Of a stretch of DNA of 48,115 bases, positions 1 through 9,379 are shown one piece after another (position 1 is the stretch's first letter; every line of letters starts with the position of its first letter). The notes beneath the pieces were generated by a model. The model did not search any database. It had not been told where the DNA came from and worked only from the letters and a program-made list of their open reading frames with translations. The position numbers were made by a program, and so were the translations under genes. Origin of the DNA: Spirochaetales bacterium (GTDB lineage Bacteria; Spirochaetota; Spirochaetia; SZUA-6; RPPD01); NCBI GenBank assembly GCA_016934415.1, contig JAFGSW010000022.1:1-48115 (forward strand), read 5' to 3'.

Positions 1-447
1 CACGTACGGGATATTCTTCAGGCGGAAGGGCTTTATGTTGTACAGCGTACCTTGGACCAGCAGGAGGAGCAGGGCCGTATTGAAACGCCAATCAAAGATT
101 AAAAACGCCAGCACGCCGGCCGCGATGCCCAACGCCAAACCGATCACAACGAGGATCGAACGGCTGATCTCCCGGGTGACCAGGGGACGGAGTTTCTTGG
201 TCGGGTGGTGGGCGTCGTAAGGCGCGTCGGTGATCTCATTGATGATGTAGTTGATGGTGGATACGGCCCAGGCCAATAAAAAGGCGAGCACGCCTTTGGC
301 GATCAGCAGAATATCAAGCGTCGGCCTCGCCTCAATCGGGAAAAGCAGATACGCCATGACCAGGCCCGGCAGCATGGCGAGGCTGCGCGGCCAGCGCTCA
401 AGGCGGAGACTCGATAGGTAAAGGCGAAATCGGCTTTTTTTCGGCAT
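1..447 (-). CDS. UbiA-family prenyltransferase, partial (C-terminus outside window)
   Basis: Integral membrane prenyltransferase that would move a polyprenyl group, or attach a sugar phosphate to a polyprenyl phosphate. The 149 visible codons stay open to the window edge, so the 3' part is missing. The first Asp-rich motif is present as N70-x3-D74-x3-D78, followed by HHPTKKLRPL, the arrangement typical of the subgroup that includes decaprenyl-phosphate phosphoribosyltransferase (motif resemblance only). Hydrophobic segments surround it at about 22-36, 47-68 and 100-118. The ATG at 445-447 (complement) is preceded by a GAAGAAG purine stretch. It points the same way as the downstream TMTC-like and GtrA genes, so a role in lipid-linked sugar supply for surface glycans is plausible. 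Substrate is not decidable from this fragment. Confidence 0.8.
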   Translation of the reverse strand, partial: MPKKSRFRLYLSSLRLERWPRSLAMLPGLVMAYLLFPIEARPTLDILLIAKGVLAFLLAWAVSTINYIINEITDAPYDAHHPTKKLRPLVTREISRSILVVIGLALGIAAGVLAFLIFDWRFNTALLLLLVQGTLYNIKPFRLKNIPYV

Positions 448-646
448 TCGCTTCTTCAACGGTGCAACCGCAATCGAATAAAAAAATGATAGACTTTCAG
501 GCGCATTCCCCGCCTGATGGTCGTTCCTGAAAAAACATCAAAGGGGGGATTGGCCGTGCCCTCTCACGAATTTATATCAGAACACGCCGGTTTTGTCACC
601 GGAAACCCTTTATGTTTCGCCGGGATGTTGTTTAAAGCGGTTTTTA

Positions 647-3043
647 TTATTGATTTTGCCCTGTCAATTTTTGATACATTTTGAAATTCTCATCGGCTTC
701 TTTGAACATGCCTTTGGCTTTATAGGCGTTTCCCAGGTTGCCGTACGCGTTCGCATCCCCGGGATTCAGTTCGATCGCTTTCCGGTAATCTTTGATCGCC
801 GTGTTAAGGTCGCCTTTCTCGGAGTACGCGATCCCCCGGATGCCGTACGCTTGCGCATAATCGGGCTGCAACTCAATCGCCGTATCGTATTCCTTGATGG
901 CGCGATTGAAATTGCGATTCATCAAATAGAAATTGCCACGGTTGTAATACGCCTCGGCCAGGCCGGGTTTGAGCTGAATGGCCTTGTCGTAGGCTCTGAG
1001 AGCTCCGTCCGGGTCGCCTTTTCCTTGATAGGCAAGCCCCAGGTTGTTGTACGCTTCCGCGTATTTCGGATTCAATTCAATGGCTTTTTCGAAGTCTTTG
1101 ACGGCGTTGTCGAAGGAGCCTTTATAAAAATAGGTATTCCCTCGGTTGTAATGAAAATCCGGCAGATTGGGTTTTATTTCAATGGCTTTGTCAAAGTCCT
1201 TAAGCGAGCTGTCGAGGGCGCCTTTCGCTTGATAGGCCAGTCCCAAGTTGTTGTACGCTTCCGCGTAATTGGGATTCAATTCCACTGCCTTCCTGTAGTT
1301 CGCGATCGCGTTATCGATATCGCCTTTCACCGAAAAAAGATTTCCCCGGTTGATGTACGCGTCGGCGAACTCCGGATCCACCTCTATGGCTTTCGCGTAG
1401 TCTTTGTCGGCCATTGCCCGGTCGCCGAGATCGCTATAGGCATTCCCCCTGTTCTTGTACGCTTCCGCATAGTTCGGGTTCAGTTCTATGGTTTTGTTGA
1501 AATCTTTCATGGCCTGCTTGTAATCCCTCATATCCGCGTAAGCCTTTCCCCGGTTGTTATAGGCCTCCGCGTACCGTGGATCCAGCTGCACGGCTTTATC
1601 GTATTCTTTGACAGCCTGTTCCAGGTCGCCTTTCGCCGAATACACGGTTCCCATGTTGTTATAAGCGGCCGCGTAATCGGGATCCAGCGTCAAGGCTTTC
1701 TTGAAATCCTCGATTGCTCCCTGAAAATCGTTTCTAATATATCTTTCATACCCCCTGTTCGTGTACATGAGGATATTGCGGGGGTTCTGGGAAATGGAGG
1801 TATTCCAAAACGTCATTGGGTCGGAAAAGGAGCGGGAATGTATGACGGTGACGGAAGACAGGAAGGCGAAAACGCAAACAAAACCGCCATTCACCGCGAT
1901 TTTTCTTTTTCGATCTTTTCCCTCAAGCCATTTTTTCGGAATGGAAAACAACACAAATAGCATTATGCCGATTAAGGGCAGAAAAAGGCGATGACTCAAG
2001 TAGTCAATAAAATCTTCCTTAATTATCATCGCCGGCAGCATCAACAAAACGAACCACGATAAAGAAAATATTTTCTCCTTTTTCGTTCTTTCTTTATTTA
2101 GAAAGAATACCGCACCGATCAGAATCATTATTCCCAAGCCGATCAAGGTATAGACAATGGAAAAACTCGATATAAACGAGCTGTCAAAAGGAATGAAAAA
2201 TCTGGCGAGAGAATCGGGGAGGGCTTGCAGATTCGACGCGAAGGCCGATAGGCCGACGTTGCTCTGGCGTGCCAGGTTTCTGGTTGCCGTCGAACGCAGC
2301 CAAAACCAGAGGATTCCCGAAACGGCGAAAAGCGCAACGTCGAGAATGTATTTCTTTTCAAAACGCTTTTTCGGTGAAAAGGTGAAGTAATATATTATGA
2401 AAATGATCGGGAGGATCGCCGCGGTTTCTTTGCAATATAGGGCGATGGTAAAGGTAATCCAGCATAAAAACAAATAGACATGCTTATTACTTTGAAGACG
2501 TTCAATATAAAAATAAAACGACAGCAGAGAAAACAATACCAGCAGCCAGTCTCCCCGTCCCGGTATCCAAGACACTGAAGAAATAAACAACGGATGGGCG
2601 GAAAAGAGGAGCGTGCTTATAAAAGCCCGCTTCAGCGGTATCAGGAGCTTCCTCAGCAGCAGGAAAAGAACCAAGGCGATGAGCCCCAAGAGCACGACAC
2701 TGGTGAGGTGATACATCCAGGGATTATTCCCGCCCGACAACTGTGTATCCACCATGAACGATAAGGTCTGCATGGGGCGGTAAAATTGACTGGTTTTGCC
2801 GAGAAAGGCGTCCTTTTGAAATGCGTTGGGGATGTTTGCAAAGTCGCTCAAGGCAACGATGTTTTTTGTTATGACATCCCTATCGTCAAATCCGATAAAG
2901 CCGAAGCTCACCGTTTGCAGATACAGAAAAACAGGCAGACAAAAGACGAGAATGGGAAGAATCGTATTCTTGTTATTTTTGAAAAAAGTCAACAGCGCGG
3001 GCTGCGAAGGAGATTCTCCTTTTCTATCGGCTGGATTTTTCAT
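647..3043 (-). CDS. TMTC-like membrane glycosyltransferase with 11 TPR repeats
   Basis: 798 residues. The N-terminal half (about 28-410) has roughly ten membrane helices with hallmarks of GT-C/TMTC-type enzymes: an acidic FDDRD loop after the first helix (52-56), FYRPMQTLS near 88-96, HPLFISSVSWIPGRGD near 150, and CKE near 205. The C-terminal half (about 425-798) is eleven consecutive 34-residue TPR units with the usual AEAYNNLGLAYQ-type signature. TMTC proteins use a lipid-linked sugar to glycosylate proteins on the outer face of the membrane; the TPRs would hold acceptors. Its neighbours (UbiA-like, GtrA-like) fit a lipid-linked sugar pathway. No strong ribosome binding site precedes the ATG. 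Donor and acceptor are unknown. The TPR codon repetition produces a long spurious antisense frame. Confidence 0.85.
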   Translation of the reverse strand: MKNPADRKGESPSQPALLTFFKNNKNTILPILVFCLPVFLYLQTVSFGFIGFDDRDVITKNIVALSDFANIPNAFQKDAFLGKTSQFYRPMQTLSFMVDTQLSGGNNPWMYHLTSVVLLGLIALVLFLLLRKLLIPLKRAFISTLLFSAHPLFISSVSWIPGRGDWLLVLFSLLSFYFYIERLQSNKHVYLFLCWITFTIALYCKETAAILPIIFIIYYFTFSPKKRFEKKYILDVALFAVSGILWFWLRSTATRNLARQSNVGLSAFASNLQALPDSLARFFIPFDSSFISSFSIVYTLIGLGIMILIGAVFFLNKERTKKEKIFSLSWFVLLMLPAMIIKEDFIDYLSHRLFLPLIGIMLFVLFSIPKKWLEGKDRKRKIAVNGGFVCVFAFLSSVTVIHSRSFSDPMTFWNTSISQNPRNILMYTNRGYERYIRNDFQGAIEDFKKALTLDPDYAAAYNNMGTVYSAKGDLEQAVKEYDKAVQLDPRYAEAYNNRGKAYADMRDYKQAMKDFNKTIELNPNYAEAYKNRGNAYSDLGDRAMADKDYAKAIEVDPEFADAYINRGNLFSVKGDIDNAIANYRKAVELNPNYAEAYNNLGLAYQAKGALDSSLKDFDKAIEIKPNLPDFHYNRGNTYFYKGSFDNAVKDFEKAIELNPKYAEAYNNLGLAYQGKGDPDGALRAYDKAIQLKPGLAEAYYNRGNFYLMNRNFNRAIKEYDTAIELQPDYAQAYGIRGIAYSEKGDLNTAIKDYRKAIELNPGDANAYGNLGNAYKAKGMFKEADENFKMYQKLTGQNQ

Positions 3044-3120
3044 AAACTCTTGCTTGAGTCCTTTCCCGGCTGCGTCTGCGCTGGTCTTCGAGTGTAGCAG
3101 AGGAAAACGGGGATGGCAAG

Positions 3121-3591
3121 TTATCGCGGCGGGATATATTTTGTAACGACCCTGTCATGGTTTTCTTTCCGCCTAAATACAAACTTGTCGCTCAGGATAA
3201 AATCGAACCCGGCGGCGATGACCATGCCAATGGCGATGTTCACGAGATAATACATGCCTAATGCCTCGAAAACAGCGAAGAGAATGACTTTAATGACAAT
3301 ACCCGCCACATACGCAAGATTGAAGGATAAATACTGGCCCACCAGGTTTTGGCCCTGCTTTTTAGGCGCGTCATTCCAGGTCCATAATCTGCTGAGGGTA
3401 AACACAAAGACAATGCATATTTCAATGACCAGTAAATTGGCGAGGTTTTTCAGAAAATAGGTCTTGAATCCCAGATACTCTATGAAAATATATATCAGCG
3501 CGAAATTTAATAGCGCCGCGCTGCCGCCGGAGATGAGGAATTTTATTATCCGTTCATTAAGGAGTTTTTTTATCCGCTCAATAATACTCAT
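3121..3591 (-). CDS. GtrA-family membrane protein
   Basis: 156 residues with four predicted membrane helices (about 16-36, 45-68, 84-106, 113-135), the standard size and topology of GtrA proteins. The C-terminal FDFILSDKFVFRRK matches the family's terminal R/N-x-W/F-V/TF pattern. GtrA members are thought to flip undecaprenyl- or polyprenyl-phosphate sugars across the inner membrane for glycosyltransferases acting outside. It lies 77 bp upstream of, and in the same direction as, the TMTC-like gene, and both could be served by one promoter. The exact sugar is not inferable. Confidence 0.85.
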   Translation of the reverse strand: MSIIERIKKLLNERIIKFLISGGSAALLNFALIYIFIEYLGFKTYFLKNLANLLVIEICIVFVFTLSRLWTWNDAPKKQGQNLVGQYLSFNLAYVAGIVIKVILFAVFEALGMYYLVNIAIGMVIAAGFDFILSDKFVFRRKENHDRVVTKYIPPR

Positions 3592-3697
3592 ACGACTCGA
3601 GTTGTGAATCCCTGTCCGCTCGAAATCCGCGACAGGTCCCTACTGTAGCAGAGGAAGATATTAATGACAAGAACTGTTTCGGGCCGTTCCGGACGCG

Positions 3698-3726
3698 TTG
3701 TCAAACGGGAGTGAATCCATTATAGT
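3698..3726 (+). promoter_or_regulatory. sigma70-type promoter for the DUF1573 lipoprotein gene
   Basis: TTGTCA at 3698-3703 and TATAGT at 3721-3726 with exactly 17 bp between, 54 bp upstream of the start codon at 3781. An AAGGAG ribosome site follows at 3769-3774. Seen directly; activity is inferred. Confidence 0.6.
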
Positions 3727-3780
3727 ACAAATCCATAGTAAAGAAAAAAGACGAGCTTCATTTTCGATAAGGAGCATGAA

Positions 3781-4494
3781 ATGAGTATGAATCGCCTTCA
3801 CCTCTATTTTTTAATTTTTTTGACGGTCGTTTTTATGCCGGGATGCGGCCCCCAGGTGACGGGACCCGGTATCCGATTCGCGTCGGAGCAGGTTGATTTG
3901 GGGACCGTTCCGGAAGGCAAGATCTTCAACTTCAGCTATGAATATACCAATATCGGCACGGAGACGCTCGTCATCGGCGGGGTATTGTCGACATGCAGCT
4001 GCACGCATTTGGATACGGTTGACCAGGAAGTGCAGCCCGGCCAGAGCGGGAAGATCACGGGACGGTTCGATACCGCACGACTCGAGGGAAAAGTGTCGAG
4101 GGAGGTTTTAGTGGGAACGAACGTCCCGGACAGGGAGAATATTACGCTCGCCATCGAGGCCACGGTGGAGACCGGCCCGGCCGCGGTCAGCTCGATTAAA
4201 GTCGGCGGTCAGGGAAGCGGTGCGGCTTTGGGTCATCTCCAAACGGGCGAAACGGCCATCGGCGACAGCGCTTCCCCGTCCAAGCAGATTACAATCGCCT
4301 TTAGCGAGGCGTTTTCAGGCATTCCCAAAATCATCGCGACGGTGCGCAACGATCCCTACTGGGACGGGGGAGACGCGTTCGCCGTGACCGTGCGCAGCGT
4401 GACCAACAAGCAATTCGTGGTGAATATCGTGCGCGTGGATAAAGCGCTGCCCTGGAAACAGAAACCGATCCTCGAGTGGATGGCGTGGGATTGA
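3781..4494 (+). CDS. lipoprotein: DUF1573 Ig-like domain plus H-type lectin-like domain
   Basis: 237 residues. A signal peptide ends in the lipobox MPGC with Cys22 as the lipidated residue, so it should sit in a membrane facing the periplasm or the surface. Residues about 30-128 form a DUF1573-type Ig-like domain (DLGTVPEGKIFNFSYEYTN..., with the STCSC cysteine cluster near 70). Residues about 168-237 (ITIAFSEAFSGIPKIIATV to ILEWMAWD) read like an H-type lectin domain, a sugar-binding fold; this second call rests on pattern and is less sure. Start chosen from AAGGAG six bases before ATG 3781; the nearby ATG at 3776 is followed at once by a stop. Context with rhamnose genes suits a carbohydrate-binding surface protein. 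Confidence 0.7.
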   Translation: MSMNRLHLYFLIFLTVVFMPGCGPQVTGPGIRFASEQVDLGTVPEGKIFNFSYEYTNIGTETLVIGGVLSTCSCTHLDTVDQEVQPGQSGKITGRFDTARLEGKVSREVLVGTNVPDRENITLAIEATVETGPAAVSSIKVGGQGSGAALGHLQTGETAIGDSASPSKQITIAFSEAFSGIPKIIATVRNDPYWDGGDAFAVTVRSVTNKQFVVNIVRVDKALPWKQKPILEWMAWD

Positions 4495-4585
4495 AGCGAG
4501 CGGTTGCGGAACGCTCCGGACGCCGGAGAGGGCGTTGCGTAGTTTTACTTGTGAAGCTCCGGCTGAGAGGCTGTCGCATGAGGTC

Positions 4586-5419
4586 ATGATGCGGAAATTG
4601 CTGATTGTTCTTTTATCGCCGATAATTGTCGCGCTCGGCGCCTGTTCGCCCGGAAAATCCGGAGACATGATTTTCGTCCCGGGCGGGGCTTTTATAAACA
4701 CAAAATCCAATTATTACGGGAAAAATGAAAAAATAGCGAATTTTTACATCGGTAGATTCGAAGTTACCCAAAAAGAGTGGGTTGAGTTGATGGGGACGAA
4801 TCCATCGCTTTTTAAAGGAGACGATCTGCCCGTCGATTCGGTAAGTTGGTACGATTGCGTTGAGTACTGTAATGCCAAAAGCGCGAAAGAGGGTTTGCGG
4901 CCCTATTATACCATAGACAAGCATGCGCCGGACCCGCCTGAAGAGAACGAAAGTGGTGAAGAGAAATGGACGGTGACGATCAATGAGCGAGCCCATGGGT
5001 ACCGATTGCCGACGGAAGCCGAATGGGAATACGCCGCGGGCGGGGGGCGGCTGAGCGGGAGTTATACGTACAGCGGAAGCGATGACATAAACGAAGTGGC
5101 ATGGTATTGGAAAAATTCCGGGGATAAATTCTTGCATGGGTTTTGGAACTATACCATTATTGAATATAACAAAGGTAAAACAAAACCCATCGGCCGCAAG
5201 GCGCCCAATGAGCTGGGGTTGTACGATATGTCGGGTAACGTCAGGGAATGGTGTTGGGATCGGCACGAGCCTGCGACGGCGTTTGACGCGCCGGGACGCG
5301 TCTGGAGGGGCGGCGGCTGGCTCGGCGGCGAGCAGGCCTGCGGGTCCTCCTTTCGGGGCAGCTGGCACGCGGCGGGCAAAGGCTCCGATACGGGATTTCG
5401 GCTGTGCCGCGGAGAGTGA
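4586..5419 (+). CDS. formylglycine-generating-enzyme-fold lipoprotein (FGE-sulfatase family)
   Basis: 277 residues from tandem ATGs at 4586/4589, placed after a GAGG site; a longer upstream frame lacks a signal sequence at its start and is less likely. Residues 1-20 form a signal peptide with lipobox LGAC. The remainder is the FGE/SUMF1 fold: MIFVPGGAFI, FEVTQKEWVELMG, PVDSVSWYDCVEYCN, GYRLPTEAEWEYAAGG, GLYDMSGNVREW and TGFRLCRGE, in family order. True FGEs convert a sulfatase Cys to formylglycine; many lipoprotein members only share the fold. An ACG-type Cys near the end remains, but I cannot confirm the copper-binding Cys pair. A sulfatase-fold gene exists at 26319 but is distant and lacks a clear CxPxR site, so catalysis is doubtful. 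Confidence 0.8.
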   Translation: MMRKLLIVLLSPIIVALGACSPGKSGDMIFVPGGAFINTKSNYYGKNEKIANFYIGRFEVTQKEWVELMGTNPSLFKGDDLPVDSVSWYDCVEYCNAKSAKEGLRPYYTIDKHAPDPPEENESGEEKWTVTINERAHGYRLPTEAEWEYAAGGGRLSGSYTYSGSDDINEVAWYWKNSGDKFLHGFWNYTIIEYNKGKTKPIGRKAPNELGLYDMSGNVREWCWDRHEPATAFDAPGRVWRGGGWLGGEQACGSSFRGSWHAAGKGSDTGFRLCRGE

Positions 5420-5440
5420 GGGCGCACTTGTGAGGTTTCT

Positions 5441-6328
5441 ATGAAAGGCATAATCCTCGCCGGCGGCGCGAGTACCAGACTGTATCCCCTGACCCTGCCC
5501 ATCTGCAAGCAGCTTCTTCCCATTTACGACAAACCGATGATTTATTACCCGCTGTCGGTTCTGATGCTCGCCGGTATACGGCGGATCCTGGTGATCTCCA
5601 CGCCGGCGGACACGCCGCGTTTTCGGGCTTTGCTGGGAGACGGCTCTTCCTTGGGCCTGACCTTCGAGTATGCCGTGCAGCCGGAGCCGAACGGCCTGGC
5701 CGAGTCGTTTCTCCTCGGCCGCGATTTCATCGGCGGCGATCCGGTCGCGCTCGTCCTGGGCGACAACCTATTTTTCGGACACGATCTGCAACCGCTCTTA
5801 ATCGAGGCCGCCGGCCGGAAGACCGGCGCCACCGTGTTCGCCTACTACGTGAGGAACCCGGGCAGCTACGGCGTCGTGTCGTTCGATTCCGCGGGGAAGG
5901 CCGTTTCCCTGGAGGAAAAACCGGCGAAGCCGAAATCGCGCTACGCCGTTGTCGGCCTCTATTTTTACGACCACCGGGTGGTGGAGATCGCCTCCCGCCT
6001 CACGCCGTCCGCCCGCGGGGAACTGGAAATCACCGACGTCAATAAAGCGTATTTGGATGCGGGTGAGTTGAACGTGAAGGTGTTGGGACGGGGGTACGCC
6101 TGGCTGGACACCGGCACCCACGATTCCCTGGTCGACGCCACGAATTTCGTGAAAGCCATCGAGGACAGGCAAGGCTTGAAGATCGCCTGCCTCGAGGAAA
6201 TAGCGTATAAAAAGGGATATATCGACAGGCGTCAGGCGCTCGCTCTGGCGGCCAAATATGAAAAATCGGGCTACGGGGAATACATCAAGCGGATCGTCGA
6301 GGAAGACGATGGTCTTCAGATTCCCTGA
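5441..6328 (+). CDS. rmlA: glucose-1-phosphate thymidylyltransferase
   Basis: Makes dTDP-glucose from glucose-1-phosphate and dTTP, the first step of dTDP-L-rhamnose synthesis in the cytoplasm. 295 residues, the usual length. The N-terminus has the nucleotide-binding signature [16 protein letters not shown], followed by [33 protein letters not shown]-type [11 protein letters not shown], and [10 protein letters not shown] are all present, as is the C-terminal [11 protein letters not shown]. Starts 21 bp after the preceding lipoprotein gene with GTGAGG upstream of the ATG. Its last 20 bp overlap the rmlC stub. Confidence 0.95.
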   Translation: MKGIILAGGASTRLYPLTLPICKQLLPIYDKPMIYYPLSVLMLAGIRRILVISTPADTPRFRALLGDGSSLGLTFEYAVQPEPNGLAESFLLGRDFIGGDPVALVLGDNLFFGHDLQPLLIEAAGRKTGATVFAYYVRNPGSYGVVSFDSAGKAVSLEEKPAKPKSRYAVVGLYFYDHRVVEIASRLTPSARGELEITDVNKAYLDAGELNVKVLGRGYAWLDTGTHDSLVDATNFVKAIEDRQGLKIACLEEIAYKKGYIDRRQALALAAKYEKSGYGEYIKRIVEEDDGLQIP

Positions 6329-6422
6329 AACCGCGCTTTCCGGCGTGAATATCGTCCTCCCCCGAGAATATTCCGATTTCCACGCCCTTCGTCCGAAGGC
6401 GCTCGAACGGAGCGGACCGTGA
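6309..6422 (+). pseudogene. rmlC: 37-codon N-terminal stub of rmlC (dTDP-4-dehydrorhamnose 3,5-epimerase)
   Basis: A short frame from ATG 6309 (inside the end of rmlA) to TGA 6420-6422, which overlaps the GTG start of rmlD as GTGA. Its residues 8-23, TALSGVNIVLPREYSD, align without gaps to the RmlC N-terminal pattern T-x-I-x-x-V-x-I-x-x-P-R-x-F-x-D; T, V, I, P, R and D are kept. Everything after the equivalent of the D-E-R-G-x-F turn is gone, so no epimerase can be made. RmlC is about 180 residues. The stub preserves translational coupling between rmlA and rmlD, which may be why it survives. The alignment is my own reading and short, hence moderate confidence. Confidence 0.55.
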
Positions 6423-7309
6423 TTTGGCTGGTGGGCAACAAGGGAATGTTGGGACGCGAAATGGAAGCGCTCCTGCGCCGGCGCCGACTGGATTACACCG
6501 CCACCGATCGGGAAGTCAGCATACTGGATCCGGCCGCCCTCAGTCGTCACGCCGCCGGCAAACGCATCGATTGGATCATCAACTGCGCCGGTTACACCGT
6601 TGTGGACGGGGCCGAAGACGAAGAGGATCTCGCCACGGCGGTCAATGCCGACGGGGCGGGCCGCCTGGCCGAGCTGGCCGGGGAGCTCGACGCCGGTTTG
6701 ATACACGTTTCCACGGACTATGTGTTCGACGGGACGAAGGCCGAGCCGTACCGCGAAGACGACGCGACCAATCCCCTCGGCGCGTACGGACGGAGCAAGC
6801 TGAAAGGAGAGGAAATAATACGCGCTTCCGGATGCAGGCACGTGATCGTCCGCACCTCCTGGCTCTACGGGACCGCGGGACCGAGCTTTGTCCACACCAT
6901 GCTGCGGCTCATGAACGAGCGCGACGCGGTGGACGTCGTTGACGATCAGATCGGTTCGCCGACCTATACGCGGGACCTGACGGAGGCGCTGCTCGCCTTC
7001 ATTGAGAAAGGCGGCGCAATGTCCGGCGTCTATCATTATTCCGATGAAGGTCGGATCAGCTGGTACGATTTCGCGCGCGAGATTTTCAGGGCGGGGAGGG
7101 AAGCCGGCCTCGTCTCCCGCCCGTGCCGCATCTATCCGATCGCCACCGCCGCCTATCCCGCGCGGGCGCGTCGTCCGGCGTTCTCGCCGCTCAGCACGGA
7201 AAAAATACGGAAGACCCTTGATCTCGCCATCCCGTTGTGGGATCATTCCCTGCGCCGATTTTTATCGGAGGATTTCAGGCGATGGAACGAAACTTACACA
7301 ACCTGTTGA
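6419..7309 (+). CDS. rmlD: dTDP-4-dehydrorhamnose reductase
   Basis: Last step of dTDP-L-rhamnose synthesis, NAD(P)H-dependent reduction of the 4-keto group. 296 residues, GTG start shared with the stop of the rmlC stub (GTGA). N-terminal Rossmann signature [38 protein letters not shown], and the catalytic YGRSKLKGE (YxxxK) follow the RmlD order; VRTSWLYG and [12 protein letters not shown] complete the fold. The 3' end overlaps rmlB by 28 bp, so rmlA-D-B is one transcript. The epimerase that should act before it is missing here. Confidence 0.93.
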   Translation: MIWLVGNKGMLGREMEALLRRRRLDYTATDREVSILDPAALSRHAAGKRIDWIINCAGYTVVDGAEDEEDLATAVNADGAGRLAELAGELDAGLIHVSTDYVFDGTKAEPYREDDATNPLGAYGRSKLKGEEIIRASGCRHVIVRTSWLYGTAGPSFVHTMLRLMNERDAVDVVDDQIGSPTYTRDLTEALLAFIEKGGAMSGVYHYSDEGRISWYDFAREIFRAGREAGLVSRPCRIYPIATAAYPARARRPAFSPLSTEKIRKTLDLAIPLWDHSLRRFLSEDFRRWNETYTTC

Positions 7310-8355
7310 TCACCGGCGGGGCTGGATTCATCGGCTCCAACCTAATACGCCACATATTGCGCGCGACGGATTTCACGGGCCGGATCGTCAATGTCGACAA
7401 GCTCACCTACGCCGGCAACCTGGAAAATCTCGCTGAAATCCGAAATGAGTTCGGAGCCGGTCGGTATCGCTTCGAGCGCGCGGACATCTGCGATCAGGAG
7501 GCGATGAACAATCTCATGAGAAAATACGAGATCGACGCCGTCATTCACCTGGCGGCGGAATCGCACGTCGATCGTTCAATCGTCGGTCCGGCGGATTTCA
7601 TTACAACCAACATCTACGGCACCTTCTCGCTCCTGGAAGCCGCCCGGGCATTGTGGGGAGACCGGCATGATGTCGTTTTCCATCATGTCTCCACCGACGA
7701 AGTGTTCGGTTCACTGGGCGCGAACGGTTATTTTCACGAGTCCACTCCCTATGCCCCGCGCAGCCCCTACTCTTCGTCCAAGGCCTCCTCGGACCATCTG
7801 GTGAGGGCCTACTTCCACACCTACCGGCTGCCCGTCACCCTGTCCAACTGTTCGAATAACTACGGCCCCTACCAGTTCCCGGAAAAACTGATTCCGCTCA
7901 CCGTGCTCAATCTGCTGTCGGGCAAGGAGGTCCCCGTGTATGGGGACGGTAAGCACGTCCGTGATTGGCTGTACGTGGCGGACCACGCGGCCGCCTTGTG
8001 GACCATCGTCCGGCGGGGGACGGCCGGCGAATCGTACAACGTTGGGGGGGAGAACGAGATGGAAAACATCGCCGTGGTCCGCCTCCTCTGCGATATCATC
8101 GCCGCCGCCAAAGATCGGCCGAGCGAGCCGTATAAAAAATTGATCGCGTTCGTGAAAGATCGGCCGGGCCACGACCGGCGCTACGCCGTCAATTGCGACA
8201 AGATCAAGCGGGAGCTCGGTTGGAAGCAATCCGTGAGATTCGAAGAGGGGCTGCGTTCCACCGTCCAGTGGTACCTGGACAATAGCGGGTGGGTCGAACG
8301 GGTCAAAACCGGGGAATATAAAAAGTGGATGGAAGAAAACTATACCCACCGCTGA
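7282..8355 (+). CDS. rmlB: dTDP-glucose 4,6-dehydratase
   Basis: Converts dTDP-glucose to dTDP-4-keto-6-deoxyglucose using bound NAD+. 357 residues. Start taken at ATG 7282 ([20 protein letters not shown]), with GGAGG at 7267-7271; an upstream in-frame ATG lies within rmlD and adds non-homologous residues. Signatures: [31 protein letters not shown], the catalytic [29 protein letters not shown] and [13 protein letters not shown]. Last gene of the rml operon; the downstream gene runs convergently. Confidence 0.95.
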   Translation: MERNLHNLLITGGAGFIGSNLIRHILRATDFTGRIVNVDKLTYAGNLENLAEIRNEFGAGRYRFERADICDQEAMNNLMRKYEIDAVIHLAAESHVDRSIVGPADFITTNIYGTFSLLEAARALWGDRHDVVFHHVSTDEVFGSLGANGYFHESTPYAPRSPYSSSKASSDHLVRAYFHTYRLPVTLSNCSNNYGPYQFPEKLIPLTVLNLLSGKEVPVYGDGKHVRDWLYVADHAAALWTIVRRGTAGESYNVGGENEMENIAVVRLLCDIIAAAKDRPSEPYKKLIAFVKDRPGHDRRYAVNCDKIKRELGWKQSVRFEEGLRSTVQWYLDNSGWVERVKTGEYKKWMEENYTHR

Positions 8356-8486
8356 TCATGCGCGGGGCAGGGGGGCGGTTCCCGCCATATCGCCCGATTG
8401 TACGTATCATATGATTTTACGGAGCATGCACTCCGTGAGGGGGATGTTCAAGCCGAAAGAAAACCGCCTGCTCCGCCGGTGGTCGC

Positions 8487-9233
8487 TTATTCCGCCCGAA
8501 AAATCCTCGATGTACGGAAACCCAGTTTTGAGAAAAAATATTTCACCGATGTCGCCAGTACGCCCAAGCCGTACGCAACGCTTCTTCTGAAATTTATCGA
8601 GGACGCGTCGTCGAAATATTTCGTGGGACAGGTTATTTCGGCGATATCGAATCCGGCAAAGCAAATCTGCGCCAGCATTTGATTGTCGAACACGAAATCA
8701 TCGCTGTTTTTTTCGAACTCCACCGCCTCCAGCACTTTTCTGGAAAAGGCCCGGTACCCCGTATGATACTCGGACAGTTTCTGGCGCATCAGTATGTTTT
8801 GCGCCAGGGTGAGCAGCCGGTTCGAAAAATATTTATAGAGCGGCATGCCTCCTTTGAGCGCGCCCCTCCCGAGGATTCTTGAACCCAACACGACCTCGAA
8901 CACTCCGTTCGCAATGAGGTACGCCATGGAATGAATCAGTTTCGGCGTGTACTGGTAATCGGGATGGAGCATGATGACGATGTCGCTCCCGAGCGCAAGC
9001 GCTTTATTGTAGCATGTTTTCTGATTCCCCCCGTACCCCCTGTTCCTATCATGTTTGACGATATGTCGGATGTGGAGCCTCTTGGCGACTTCCACCGTGT
9101 CGTCGCTGCTGCAATCGTCGACAAGGATGACGTTATCGACAATGTCGAATGGAATTTCGTCGTATGTGGCTTCGAGGGTTTTTCCGGCATTATAGGCGGG
9201 GAGAACTACTGTGAGTACCTTATTGTTGATCAT
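8487..9233 (-). CDS. family 2 glycosyltransferase (DPM1-like)
   Basis: 248 residues, soluble GT-A fold. TVVLPAYNAGKTLE at 8-21 and VDDCSSDDT at 38-46 are the nucleotide-sugar motifs; MLHPDYQYTP near 93 is the Asp region that binds the metal and diphosphate in dolichol/undecaprenyl-phosphate mannosyl- and glucosyltransferase-like GT2 enzymes. No membrane helices at the C-terminus. It probably transfers a sugar onto a lipid phosphate or glycan in the cytoplasm. It shares direction with the ICMT-like gene 146 bp upstream and is convergent with rmlB. Substrate unknown. Confidence 0.85.
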   Translation of the reverse strand: MINNKVLTVVLPAYNAGKTLEATYDEIPFDIVDNVILVDDCSSDDTVEVAKRLHIRHIVKHDRNRGYGGNQKTCYNKALALGSDIVIMLHPDYQYTPKLIHSMAYLIANGVFEVVLGSRILGRGALKGGMPLYKYFSNRLLTLAQNILMRQKLSEYHTGYRAFSRKVLEAVEFEKNSDDFVFDNQMLAQICFAGFDIAEITCPTKYFDDASSINFRRSVAYGLGVLATSVKYFFSKLGFRTSRIFRAE

Positions 9234-9379
9234 TTTTCAGGTACAGTAAATTCCCCGTTTCGGCTTCCGGGATTTTTCCCGCCGTCCAAACGGGTCTTGA
9301 AGGGATCGCTTCACGTCAACTCCCAGAGTCTTGAGTTCGCTCCCTCGGCGGGAAAGTACCGAAGGAATGAGGTGAAAGG

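Noticed and set aside
593..1960. Long plus-strand frame opposite the TPR gene
   Set aside because: Antisense to a clear TPR repeat gene; repeat codons without stops produce it and the protein shows no independent family.
5798..7246. 482-residue minus-strand frame
   Set aside because: Opposite rmlA-rmlD, which are unmistakable; no family motif in the antisense product.
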